A stretch of 64,000 nt of DNA from Macrotrachela quadricornifera (lineage: Eukaryota; Rotifera; Eurotatoria; Philodinida; Philodinidae): NCBI GenBank assembly GCA_022393335.1, contig JAJEKB010021020.1:16299-80298 (forward strand). The letters run 5' to 3'. Made by a program: the position numbers and the translations under genes. This document shows positions 24,201-34,952 of the stretch, one piece after another. Under the pieces are notes generated by a model. The model made no database searches and was not told the DNA's origin. It saw only the letters and a list, made by a program, of their open reading frames with translations. Positions within the stretch are counted from its first letter, which is position 1, and every line of letters begins with the position of its first letter.

Positions 24201-27200
24201 NNNNNNNNNNNNNNNNNNNNNNNNNNNNNNNNNNNNNNNNNNNNNNNNNNNNNNNNNNNNNNNNNNNNNNNNNNNNNNNNNNNNNNNNNNNNNNNNNNNN
24301 NNNNNNNNNNNNNNNNNNNNNNNNNNNNNNNNNNNNNNNNNNNNNNNNNNNNNNNNNNNNNNNNNNNNNNNNNNNNNNNNNNNNNNNNNNNNNNNNNNNN
24401 NNNNNNNNNNNNNNNNNNNTTCATATTCATGTGATTTCATGGGTAAGTTATGTATTTTCAATAAACAAAACTAATATGTTCTTTTATGTTTAGATTGATC
24501 CTCATCTAACTTCAATAGTAAGTTGTATATTTTAAATATATAAAACTAATATATTCTTTCTGTATTTAGATTGATCTTCATGCGATTTCAGTAGTAAGTT
24601 ATGTATTTCAAATAAACAAAACTAATATCTTTCTTTATTTTAGATTAATCCTCATCTAATTTCAATGGTTAATTATGCACTTGAAGTTTCACGATCACTA
24701 TGGTCGTTCTGACACCTGGTTCTCATTTGAAACATGGTCATCATTTGGATAGGTACGTATGCTCATTATAAGACCATATAGTTTCCAGTGATTCAACAGA
24801 TTCTGCAATGCAGAACCTGTTGCTGCATTCGAAGATGGTTTTTAAAAGGAAACCATCGAATTATGGTGTTTCCCGTGTGAAACGGAACCTCTTCTAAAAA
24901 GAGGCGGAGGAGTGGTTTCATCCGGTTTTTGACTGAACTGTTTTCTAGACCGAACCATTTTGTGATGAGGACGGATGTATGATTCAGTTAGTTTTTCACA
25001 AAACTAACTTTGAGTCAGAACCCTTCTGAGGGGTTCTGAATTGTACTCGCGGGCCGAACCCCTAAAAAGGTTCTACAAAACTCCTTTTTTTTCTGAGTGC
25101 ACTTGCTATATTGATCTGAAACCAAAATGAATCGAGTATTGCTAATGGGAGTTTGGCTATATTTAACTTTATTTTTCACACAGTTGGGTTGCATCTCGAT
25201 TTGTTTCATTTTCGACCACTGCATCAACGCATTATTTGAATAGAGCAAACTAGACATATGTTGTGATGACAAAAGCTGAATGATAGGTGAAAAATAAAAG
25301 AATTAGTCAAAGTCATTATTATAAGAGACTGTAGAATTGAATAGTTTGCCAGAACAGAATATTAGAATAATCAGAAAATAAAAGTAGAGAAAAAATAATA
25401 ATAGATCAGCCTACTTGTACAATAACATGCTGTCTCCAATGAAACGATGAGACAATATCTTAAAATATTGTTCTCGGATATCAACGGGTTGTAGTATCGA
25501 AAAATGATGGAAATGAGAAAAAATGAAAGAATAAATGAATTAATATGATATTCTTACAGAAAAGTAATACAAAAATACTGTTCAGTATAATGAAACAATG
25601 AATCGATTCGTTCTTTATACACTTAACTATCAGTCATAATTCAACTTGATCCTATGCTCAATTTTCAGAATTGGACTACTCACGTGTTGTTGAAGTTGTT
25701 GATGTTGTTGATGTTGTTGTACTGTTCGTTGTTACTGTGCATATACGAAAAAGTCCAACGACTGCTGGACCAGCTATAATGACTCGAAACGTTCCCTGCA
25801 CCGATGATGAATATGTTGTAGCAACCAAGATATATGTTCGACCAGCTTGAAGAGAAACTATGATTCTAAACTGACCACCGCCAGCACCATCATTATCCTG
25901 TGCGATTAAATTAACTAATGCACTTGATGGTGTGAAAGTATTGTTGTAGAAACAGCCGTAAGTATCAATTGTGCTATTACTTGTAAAAGTATATGTGCCT
26001 GTAGTAGATACTGTCACCAAAATTGCCTCATAATAGTAGGTAGCAGCTGAAGAACCAGGACGAGCAAATAAAGGACTACTGCTCGACCATGCGCCTGAAT
26101 AACTCGATGTGAAGACAGGTGCAGTTGCTATATATAAAAGAGTGTTTAACAATCATGTATAATAATAGATCTTAATAATGCAATAGGTATTGTTTCTTAC
26201 TATGAATGACTGCGGTGTTAAAAAATATTCGTATGAATATGTTTTACTCATAAGTTAGTTACAAATTGAAGACATTAGTAGATTATTCAAAAAATATAAA
26301 TGTTTCGAGTATAAACATTACTAGCACGATGGATAAAATGGACTTGAATACTTTAGGAAAGTCGATAATAATATCGATGAACTAAGAATCCACCAAGCGA
26401 TATTTTTATTTTATAAATGCAATATATTTTCAAAGATGTTCGATGAAAATTTCGATCGCTTTTTCTCTGTATAGGAGATATTTTATTGGTTTGTGTTAAC
26501 GTATAAGAAAGTTCAAGGATGACTTCTCCTCAGGAATTTTTGTGTGTGTGATATACTATAAAATATCCTTTTTTTGAGTTATATTTAAAAGATAATCGTG
26601 CGAATCACGTTATTGGTTACTGTCAAGAGTAGAATAAGATATTTTTCGCGTTTGAAGCTTATCGAAATGCTTTTAGTTTTTGATTAGAAAAAAAGGCGCG
26701 ATAATATCTATTTTTATCAAAAAGCAAGTCTTGAAGTGAACATTTAAAAATAATTTTGATGAAAATTTTGATTTCCATCGTTTTTGTTATTTGGTCGAAA
26801 ATGATTGTTTAAGATCGATAATTGCCATTTTTGAATAAAAAAACAGGAGATATTAAGAAAAACCAAAAACTACAGAAAATCAAAACTTTCATCAAAACTA
26901 ATTAAAATCTCAACATTATCTAATAATTTTCATACAATTTTAATCATGTTTTTCAATCTGTATGAAGTATTAGAAGCTCTCATATTTTATGTTTTATGAT
27001 ACTGAGATTTGTTTTAGTAGTAAAAGAAAATCTTCACTTAAAATAGTATTAGAATTTATTATGCTTCGGTGAGTTTTGAAATATACTAAAACGGCTAATT
27101 TGAAGTAACGAGAAATTTTTTTTTTACACTAATGTGCAGATGTAAAAGTTTTACTCGTACTTGTTGTAGTAGTGGGTGGTAATGTAACTCCATTTGCGGT

Positions 27201-30200
27201 ACAGTTGTAATAAAGTCGAATTTCTTGTATGTCGATTGTGCTCAAATTATAACGTTGGCCAATTGTAACGTTTTGACGTGGTATAATTGTCGGGTTACCA
27301 TTCATAGAAAATGCATTTGCAGGATAGTGCATTATGGATGCATAATCATATGGCGTATTTTGAGTATCAACAGATGTAGTGTTATATTTATCAAAGTTAT
27401 GTACCATACCTACATGATGAACAAAAAGAGAACGATTGTTATAAGAATAAAATGTGAAATTACTTGAATCGATGTTTGCGAAATTCACCGTAATATACGA
27501 ATCACGATCGGGCCGCGACTGTTCATGAAAAAAACCTAATTTTAAATAAATAAAAATCTGTATTTTGATGAGACTCAAATATCTAAAAGATTCTTTTCAT
27601 ATGATATATAGTTTGCCGATACAACACTAATAGAGTGAAAAATTTTAACTTTATTGACGTCGAGGTGATAAAAGAAAAGCATGTCTTCATTTAATACATT
27701 ATGTTCCGTTTTTTTAAAATTCCTTCCTAGTTAAAAAATGATAAGCCAGCAGAATATCAATGTATCTCCGTATCCCTTTCCAACATACATTGCATCTTTC
27801 ATAACATTGTATCTATTGAAATCATTTTTAGAGGATGTCACACGTTAGTCAGAATCAAAATTGCTAAATCGAGCTTATTGATTTGACTAGTATTGTTTGC
27901 ATTAGCTAAATATATTTCAGTTAGGAAGAAACGAAGTATTACAGCTCAAATAGATGTGATATTCTAGGAGTGTACAGATTATAAATATAGGTACTGTGCT
28001 CATTTTGAAGCAGTCTGTAAAAGTTTTTTTGAGAGTTTTGTTCTATATTAAAGATAGCATCAATAACATGCTATCTTTTCACGATATTTGAAGGAGCTTA
28101 TTGTGTGATATGTTTTGTTTGGCATTACAAGTCATTTCTAAAACATATTATTACGCATATAAAGCAACTTTGTCAGAAAATCGTAATGAAATAGCTCGAG
28201 GATAAACTCATTTGAGAGAATACATTCGATTACCTGAAATGATATTTTTAAAAGGTAATAAGAATGCAGTTTTTTGCAGAAAATTCTTTAAACAAGATTA
28301 AAATAATCAACTTCATCATATGATCCTAACTATGACGATAGATAATTTATTTTCAAACGTTCAATTCATGCGATATCAATATAAGTCTATGCCGAAAAAT
28401 CTCTCAATGGAAAACTTTACAATATTTGAACATGCTTATCAAGAATGGTACACAATTTATTTTCTCAATCCTTATTTAATGATATTTCCTTCACCATATT
28501 CTTTTAAAGGTTTTCCAAGAGCATGTTCTTTATCGATAAATGACTGTTAGATAATTATTATATGCGTCACATAATTCGTAATGAATTGTGAATATCATTA
28601 GCAGAGTTCTTATTTGTCACTTGTGACTACTGATATAATGGCATTTTACGAATTAATTTTGTCGTTATCTTGATTTTTTGACGACCACAAAAAAAGCCTG
28701 AATTTCGAGGTTCTATTTCAAATTTTGCAAATATAAATATCACAGTCGGAATAATTTGTATGAAAAAGTTTAGACCTTTTCGTTACTTTTATGTTTAGGC
28801 ATGAACATATAATAAAAAAAGGTAGACTGAAATCATGGAATAAAATTTGAAAAAAAAACAAATCTTTCGCTATTTCCATATGTATGTTCAACGGACAAAA
28901 GTTTCGACAAAAAAGATTTCTCAGTGCAATCTTTCATTTAAATAGTATAAGTAACTAGAAACGATTTAATATCTTTCTATCTTGAAGAATTTTTACCAAA
29001 ATATTGTGACTTTCTAAATACATAACGACAAGAAAACCAACCATACTTACCTAATGCGTGCATGAATTCATGCATTATTGTTCCTACATAGATACATCCC
29101 GAACGTTGCAATGTAACCGTACGAGTCATAGTTATGCCTGTATTCCGTCCAACCTAATGAAACCAAAAAACAATCATTTATGACATATATACTTGAGATG
29201 ATTTGAGCCCGAAGAAGACTTACATAAGATGAACAACCTTGGCCATTCACGATTACGATATAATACTCATCCGATGAAACACGTGGCCGAAATTGAACAC
29301 AACGTACATTATTAATCGCTGTCGCAGTTTCCATTGTTCGCATAGCACTAAGGATTATTGCCCGTTCTGCATCAGCTAGAAAATCAACCATTAAACATTA
29401 ATTTCTTTGAAGGATATGTATAAAGCTTTTATAGGATTATTCACAATAGAACGAGCAAAACAAAATCCGCTGTAGTTTTTCTACAGTGCATCCTAGCGTA
29501 TTATCACAATTTGATAACGCTTACCGTATTCCGATGAGATTTCATATGGCACAATTCCACTTGGCCAGCGTGCACTAGTACCACGAATTGCTACACCACG
29601 CTAAATTTCGTTTGAAAAAGAAAAAGGACACGAATTATTAAAGATTCAACATTCATCATCAACTTACTCCATTGAAGTCAGGAAAAAGCATATCACCTTC
29701 AACTTTATCCTCTAGAAATACGAGAAGAATAGTCATTTATAATCTTTATTAGATCCAATTTGAAAATGTCTGATTTATTTTATTAGATTCATTTTCGCAA
29801 CACAAAATAATGTTGATACATTATGAAATATATTATGTATAGGAAAGACTTTAATTCAGAGTTGGAAATGGGTCGAGACATTTTTTTCTGTTCTTATTAA
29901 TACGTTCTTTTTGAAAGACAAAAAAGTTTTTGCAGTATTTCCTTAGCTACTCAGGACATAAATCTTGCTCCAATAGATGAAGGATTCAGTTTTTTAATTC
30001 TCTACGTACAAAATCACTTTAAAAATTATAAATTCAACATTAATTAATGTTGCATTATTAATCAGGCTATACTTCATTTTTTGTAGGCTCAAGAAATCAA
30101 ACACATACGTATTGCTAGTACTCATACATGCAGATACCAATGATAAGCGTATGTTTGAGTATTTATCCTTTTGGACTCGGTTTTCGAACTTTAGCTGGTC

Positions 30201-32872
30201 GCTTTAGTTAGAACCTCTCTACTATCGCATAAACAACCCGAATACTTCTATATAAGCTATAATAATCTGTCTAACTGGTGTCGTCTAAATTGAAGAAAAC
30301 TTCTTGATGACTCTTCCAAACTACAGAAAAATTTTACTACCAAACGTTCTATATCCAGAGTATATTTCAGTCACAGCATTTAGGACCAAAAGAGTCAGGT
30401 TCTGTTTTTATAACCCTGACGGACCATCTTCGATTTTTCGAATTGATCAATGCTTACTAACTCTATATACAACAGAAGAAACTCTACTTAAGGTACTCTC
30501 TAAAAGAAAAACGTGTAATAGTGAACCTTTTCTCGGTACCATTTTAAGAACCATTTTTTAGTTTAAGCCAGAAAGTCTAGAACTTAAAATGGTTTTAGCC
30601 AGCAATCCGGAACTAGAAAAGGTTTTAGACTGTTTGGCTAGAACCTTAAAAAAGGTTCTTAAGATGGTACCCAAATCTAAAACCCTAGAGGGTTCTAAAT
30701 CGTCGCTAGAACCTTGTATGATTCTGTATTGTACGATTTTTTTTTTAGAGAGTAGTCCATCATAAACAAACAAACTAAAGCATCTAACTTTCAAAAGCTA
30801 CATCAAAGATTAATTAAATATTCTAGACATTACATCAACAAAAAATTCGTCGTAACTGACTATTCACGTTTGAGGTTTCAGTTACAAGGTGAGACAGACA
30901 AGTGAAAGTTATGTATGCGGATGTAACTTACTTGATTGTTCAAATTTTGGATTTGGTGATGAAACCTAAATTTAATTTAACAAATACAAAATATATTTAT
31001 CGTCCGAAATGTACAAAACATGATCAAATTATTAAAACCTAACAGAAATTGACACAATTTGAAGCGTTAACAGATCATTATTAAACTTTTTAATCAATAT
31101 TTCAGCATCTAACGAGTAAATTATACATAATGTCACATCTCTAGTCATATACTCCCTACGATTCTTCACATGAATCGATCAAAATGTCATGATTGCTTCA
31201 CTAGATTATGGTTCATCTTGAATCTTAATCATATAGTTCTGATCAGCATTCTTAATTTGATACAGATAAATAATTATTAAACAACCATCTAAGAACAATA
31301 TTTTTTTAAAATTTTGACACTCTTTTATCTTGAAGATATGATATAGACTAATATCTGTTATTTTTTTTTGGAAGAACTACATGATGTGATTTACTAGAAT
31401 CGTATTGGAATTATTGCCAGTACGATTTTTCACCAACAGATGATCTCATATGAATACATTTATTTCTAATGTTAGTACTAGTCGACAGATCCGAGAGATA
31501 CTTGTACGAGAGCTACTATATCATTTTGTAGAAGAAAAAGCATCGCACAACATACGTATGCGAAAATCAGGTGGGCACTCATTAATATGATTACATAGCA
31601 GACTATGTCATACTAAAGTAGACGCTATTAATTACAAGCAATGGTTAGTCTTAAAGTGTTTGTCAATTATAATTGATCGAACATTCGAAATCTGAATCTT
31701 AATAGCTGGTTTATTAAATATTTGATACTTTACCTTCTGATAGATATTATCAAAGCTTCAGTGAATTTTTTGTGAGCTAGAGAATGTAAAGTTTTGAAAG
31801 CAATTTTTGATGATTTTTTTATGAAAGTAGAGAAGTGTTCAAATCAATGACTTAATTAGGTTCTTATTGACTTCACGCGACCTATCTAAACTTTGGTTCT
31901 AAAGAATTTCGGCACTGCTAATAAACATGTGTCTATCAAATAAAAAAAAACAGTTTTTGATCAGTCTCGCATCTCGGTATGATGTTCTACAATATTATGG
32001 AAAGTATCTTGAAACCATTTAGACCAAAGATAGGTCGAGGCTCCTTTCCTCACAATGTTGTTCCGAACGAACAGTTACGCATTTGACACATCGTTTTAGC
32101 ACGTTTTCGCGCACGCTAAGATGTTTTAGTGTTCATTTTCTTCTCTTTTGTAAGAAGTTAATATAAGTTTCAGAGTTTCTAGTCCATGAGCTCAAGTATA
32201 GGAATCTTTAAAATATTTAGACTTGGTACGAATGAAACCAACAATGGATACTCCTAGGTAGAACGCTGCATTTGCAATCATAGGAAATATTCGAATAGTT
32301 GGTCACGTCATGGTAAATCGGATCATTTTTCGAGACGCAAAACCTTGTTCACAAGTAATTATTATAAAATTTTGCAGCCGACGACTATAGTCATTTCTTA
32401 AATCACTTTCAAAAATGTCTCTTTTTGGACCCATAGTCTAGCAAAACAATGACAATATTGCCAGCATCATCTGTAACACACATAGGATCTCGTGGCTTAA
32501 TGATAATTCTGTTCAACATATTAAAACTCACGCAACTACGGATATAGATCCAAAATAAAAAGAAACTTGCAGTAATTAATTCTATGACACTGAATTCACT
32601 GTTTCGAAACAAATGACGTTAAGTAATATTTCAGAAAAAGGTAAAAACTTGCTATCTTGGTATAATTGGATTGTTAAACGATGCATACTTTTTATACAAA
32701 CATTTCACCTACTATTGTCAACGCATCAAATTTTATCTATTTCTGAAGATGTGTCAACGGTCAGATATATTTTCTATATAAAGGATATACTCACATCATT
32801 TATTGGTAAGCCATTTAGATTTGCTAGAATGGTAAAACTAAGGATAATAACAAAAAAGCCAGTGGACATCAT
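17809..32872 (-). CDS. Secreted astacin-family zinc metalloprotease with two PPC-like domains and a Cys-rich C-terminal domain
   Basis: Exons (high to low): 32795-32872, 30932-30965, 29668-29711, 29525-29600, 29224-29375, 29051-29153, 27155-27535, 25684-26127, then an exon ending at 23854 whose 5' part lies in the N gap, then 17809-18224. Exon 1 encodes a signal peptide (MMSTGFFVIILSFTILANLN). A short propeptide carries the EGD switch (KVEGDMLFPDF), followed by the catalytic domain (WPSGIVPYEI). The zinc motif HEFMHALGFFHEQSR is split by the intron between 29051 and 27535. The Met-turn is SIMHYPANAF, with a closing LSTIDIQEIRLYYNC. Thr-rich linkers then join two PPC-like beta domains (AQDNDGAGGGQFRI, LQAGRTYILVATT) and a Cys-rich final domain (SCAACGNSV, CQCGSGYTIRPC, SQTMTITF). 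All downstream junctions are phase 1. Extracellular proteolysis is expected. Joining the last exon across a 5.6-kb transposon-filled intron is inferred from matching phase; the first-exon link rests on phase and signal-peptide logic. Confidence 0.8.
19348..19558. repeat. AACGCGTCT/AACGCGTTT repeat field, left block
   Basis: About a dozen words of the type AAACGCGTCTGAACGCGTTT in both orientations within 210 bp. They lie in the last intron of the astacin gene. The words match those in the right block at 20590-20945, so the two blocks are probably parts of one disrupted element or satellite. Confidence 0.65.
19686..19754 (-). repeat. tRNA-like sequence (degenerate tRNA or SINE head)
   Basis: On the minus strand the sequence reads GCTAGTATAGCTCAGTGGTG (A-box TAGCTCAGTGG) and, about 35 nt later, TGGTTCATCTGTTCAAATCT (B-box GTTCAAATC). 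The T-arm pairs at four of five positions, but the D-stem and acceptor stem do not close. It therefore keeps both internal RNA polymerase III promoter boxes without a foldable tRNA. A second B-box-like GTTCGAATCTG occurs on the same strand near 19593-19608. A tRNA-derived SINE head or tRNA pseudogene are both possible. Confidence 0.5.
20352..20584. mobile_element. piggyBac-type MITE with TTAA target duplication
   Basis: TTAA at 20348-20351 and 20585-20588 flanks a 233-bp non-coding element whose ends are perfect inverted repeats (CCCTTTGACCGCCG at both termini). TTAA duplication plus CCCTTTG ends is the hallmark of the piggyBac superfamily. It lies within or beside the CGCGT repeat field. Confidence 0.88.
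20590..20945. repeat. CGCGT repeat field, right block
   Basis: A series of TGCGTTTAAACGCGTT-like words in both orientations (for example near 20680-20705, 20750-20770, 20785-20800, 20820-20830, 20885-20930). Same vocabulary as the left block at 19348-19558. No frame and no defined termini. Confidence 0.6.
21349..23350. mobile_element. Second hAT element nested in the first
   Basis: Terminal inverted repeats CAGGGCTGCCAAGTGT (21349-21364) and its exact complement at 23335-23350, bounded by the perfect 8-bp duplication ATTCAAAT (21341-21348, 23351-23358). About 2.0 kb, without a transposase frame, hence non-autonomous. It contains a diverged tandem duplication at 22961-23275. Being inside the hAT at 21123-23809, it is the younger insertion. 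Confidence 0.93.
22961..23275. repeat. Tandem duplication, period about 180 bp, inside the nested hAT
   Basis: Two diverged copies, about 22961-23096 and 23141-23275. Shared blocks are CTAGATTAGG, TCGTGAAAA, TAGTGCG/CAGTGCG-TCGATAGC, ACTTTGCTCTATCTA, GCGCTA and TCAAAAGATCGAAA, offset by about 180 nt. Confidence 0.75.
24020..24419. other. Assembly gap (400 N)
   Basis: An uncalled run of exactly 400 bases. It hides the 5' part of the second PPC-like exon (about 280 nt by comparison with the other copy) and an unknown number of micro-exon units that resume at 24420. Confidence 0.99.
24420..24690 (+). repeat. Tandem array of intron plus 24-nt-exon units
   Basis: Units of 74-76 nt. Each consists of a 24-nt segment (ATTGATCCTCATCTAACTTC plus ARTA) and a 50-52-nt segment that starts GTAAGTT, contains AAACTAATAT and ends TTTAG. 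The intron-like parts are 24443-24493, 24518-24569 and 24594-24643; the 24-nt parts are 24494-24517 and 24570-24593, with partial units on both sides. Read in the frame ATT GAT CCT CAT, the short parts encode IDPHLTSI, IDLHAISV and INPHLISM; the other two frames contain stops. The left end runs into the N gap. Orientation is opposite to the astacin gene around it. Confidence 0.7.
24790..25090. repeat. GGTTC/GAACC-rich hairpin tract
   Basis: Several short palindromes follow one another: CAGTTAGTTTTTCACAAAAC-TAACT near 24984-25008, CAGAACCCTTCTGAGGGGTT-CTG near 25016-25039, GAACCCCTAAAAAGGTTC near 25056-25073. Not coding. Similar vocabulary recurs at 30380-30730. Confidence 0.5.
30380..30730. 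repeat. Second GGTTC/GAACC-rich tract
   Basis: Dispersed AGAACC/GGTTCT words in both orientations (for example TAGAACCTTAAAAAAGGTTC near 30639-30658 and CTAGAACCTTG near 30707), in an intron of the astacin gene. No termini or target duplication found. Confidence 0.4.
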
Positions 32873-33954
32873 CGACGCTCTTGAATGCAGATCTTTTTCC
32901 AAGATACGGATCTTTCACGATATGAATCGCAAAAACCAGTGTACTCTAAAAGCAAGTTTGCAACTGTTTAAATAGCTCTCTTTGAGAATGTGCGTCAATA
33001 TTTGGTTCCTACCTAACTTAAAAATAATATAGACAAATAATTACTGTGTATAGAAATTTTTTATTAAATGCACGATAAGTGCGAGGAAATGGATACCTTT
33101 CAATAGAAATCAAATGTTTGATCAGTATCAGGCATATAATTTATTCGTTTTTATAACTAATTGCACTTAACGCAAGTAAACACAGAAGAAAAAGTACGGC
33201 TTCAAAGCAGAAGCTGGCTCTGATTTACGCGATTTCGACCTAGTATATTAGTCAATTCACAATGATAAGGTGATTTTTTGCGACTTCGAATGATTAATCG
33301 AAACAAACACAAAGTTTTCTATAGAAAGCTTGAATGACTGTGCTTGATTTACATTAATTTGCGTATATGCTTTCACGGCTTCGCTGATGCCAGTCTTTAT
33401 AATATTCGCAATTTCAAAAGTCATATGAAATACATTTTAATGTAAGCCCTCGTTTTCTCTGTTTAATTCAAGGTTGTATTAATACCAAAATTAAACCCGA
33501 AACGTTTGGGTTGAGGGTTTTGAATGGTTTGTAGGTGACTTTTGGGAGATGCGAACTTGAATTTTGGTTCTTGGATATTCACTTGAATTGGAATACTGAT
33601 TATTGTCATAAAGTAAATCAATTCTCTTATCAAGTTTTGTATAAAATAAGCAAGGAAAGGAAAATATGATTGTGCTGGAAATAATTGATAACGTGGCATT
33701 ACTTGGAAAGGACATATGTATATGGACCATTCAGTAAAATTGAAACTGATCAGAATTAGAATTGGAATTTGTTGAAATTGGCTAGGATTGGCCTGGAGAC
33801 GGATTATCACTTAAATTTTAATAAAGCTTGCATTCTAAAATACTCAAAACTAGAGTAGTTACATCAAAGAATAACGTAAAATTCATAGGCCGCAAATTTT
33901 TATTACAGAAAGGATTTTTTCCAACGGAGAAGTGCAAGTTTACAATCCTCTGCA
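32873..33954. other. Intergenic DNA
   Basis: Upstream flank of the astacin gene on the minus strand. A long minus frame at 33463-33810 has no splice context and unconvincing composition. Nothing else supported. Confidence 0.4.
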
Positions 33955-34952
33955 CTACGTCATCATCTCAGCACCATAGAGAATAATTTGGTGCTGAAGT
34001 GCTGCATTCCCTTCTTTGAAGTTTTTGGCAGGGATATTGTTCATCCTTATCTGCTGAAACCGTGAGATTGCTTGAGCCATGCGAGCAAAGACCTCTTCTG
34101 ATCCACAGTTTTGTGTGGGCAATATTATGTTGTGTCCCTAGAATAGGAAAGAAATATCTTATTTAAATCTGATTGACTAGGGATATCTTGGCCTCAGCCA
34201 AACAAACTTCAACAAAGGATTTATCAACTATTGTTAGTGAAAAACACGGTATTCTCCACATGAACTATGGCTTAGAAGAGGCCTTCTTTTTCTATGATTG
34301 AAATAACATGTTTTGGGCAGATGATAGTGCACAAAACCTTTGCTAGAAAAAAAAACTTTCCGAATAAACATATTCAGTCCACATATTTCGGGAACTTGTC
34401 TTACAACATAGCTTGGTACTTGAAGACAGAAAGTGCCATGGATTGATTCGACTAAGTAAGTCCCTTAGATTCAGTATATTCCGTGAGTTTTATGTAATTC
34501 TTGGGTTCAGTGGCGTGCGTGAACTCTGTGGGTTTCTTGAGCCTCATGGATTCTTTAGGAACCGTGAGTCCCTTCGATACTAACGTTTGCCCGTAGCTTA
34601 TCTAAGGACAGTGAAAGTATCAAAAACTTTTAGCAGCTGTTGTATAGTTTGTTCTATAGCAAAGTAATTCTGGTTGACATGCAATTCATAGAACAGTGGC
34701 ATTTTTCTTTGAAGCCAATGTTTAGAACAATTTCTCGTCTAATGAATTTTACAGAATCATCTCCTTTTAGTGCATATTCGTATGGTACTTACCTTTGCAA
34801 CCGTATTTACAGCTATAATCTATTGCTTCCATCTGAAGTTTATTTTGAACATAGTCATCAATGGTTGCTATTCGAAGATGATGCCCCCAAAACACCGTTC
34901 TTTTTTCTTGCACAACTCTTGAGGCTGTTATATTATTCGATGAATTTACCAT
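33955..34952 (-). CDS. Possible unrecognised gene, two exon-like segments
   Basis: Segment 1 starts with ATG at 34952 (MVNSSNNITASRVVQEKRTV), continues FWGHHLRIATIDDYVQ and ends DYSCKYGCK before a canonical GTAAGT donor at 34792. Segment 2 runs from a TTCTAG acceptor (exon from 34137) for 61 codons (HNIILPTQNCGSEEVFARMA, ISRFQQIRMNNIPAKNF, ending LYGAEMMT) to TAG at 33955. Composition is protein-like and richer in GC than the surroundings. The donor is phase 1 while segment 2 reads best in phase 0, so a middle exon in 34150-34780 is missing or the two belong to different genes. No family recognised. Confidence 0.35.

Noticed and set aside
24494..24660. Possible CRISPR-like array of regularly spaced repeats
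   Set aside because: Both the short and long parts of each unit are repeated, so there are no unique spacers; the context is eukaryotic and the long parts have intron signals.
32409..32612. Hydrophobic minus-strand frame considered as the signal-peptide exon of the astacin gene
   Set aside because: The exon at 32795-32872 fits better: good signal peptide, GTGAGT donor and phase 0 matching the next exon.
32613..32975. 120-codon plus-strand frame
   Set aside because: Antisense to the signal-peptide exon at 32795-32872 and without features of its own.
33463..33810. 115-codon minus-strand frame
   Set aside because: Considered as an exon; repetitive Pro/Gln/Ile composition and no donor or acceptor at sensible positions.
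34505..34580. CAGTGGCGTGCG sequence resembling a hAT terminus
   Set aside because: No matching inverted end or 8-bp duplication could be found downstream.
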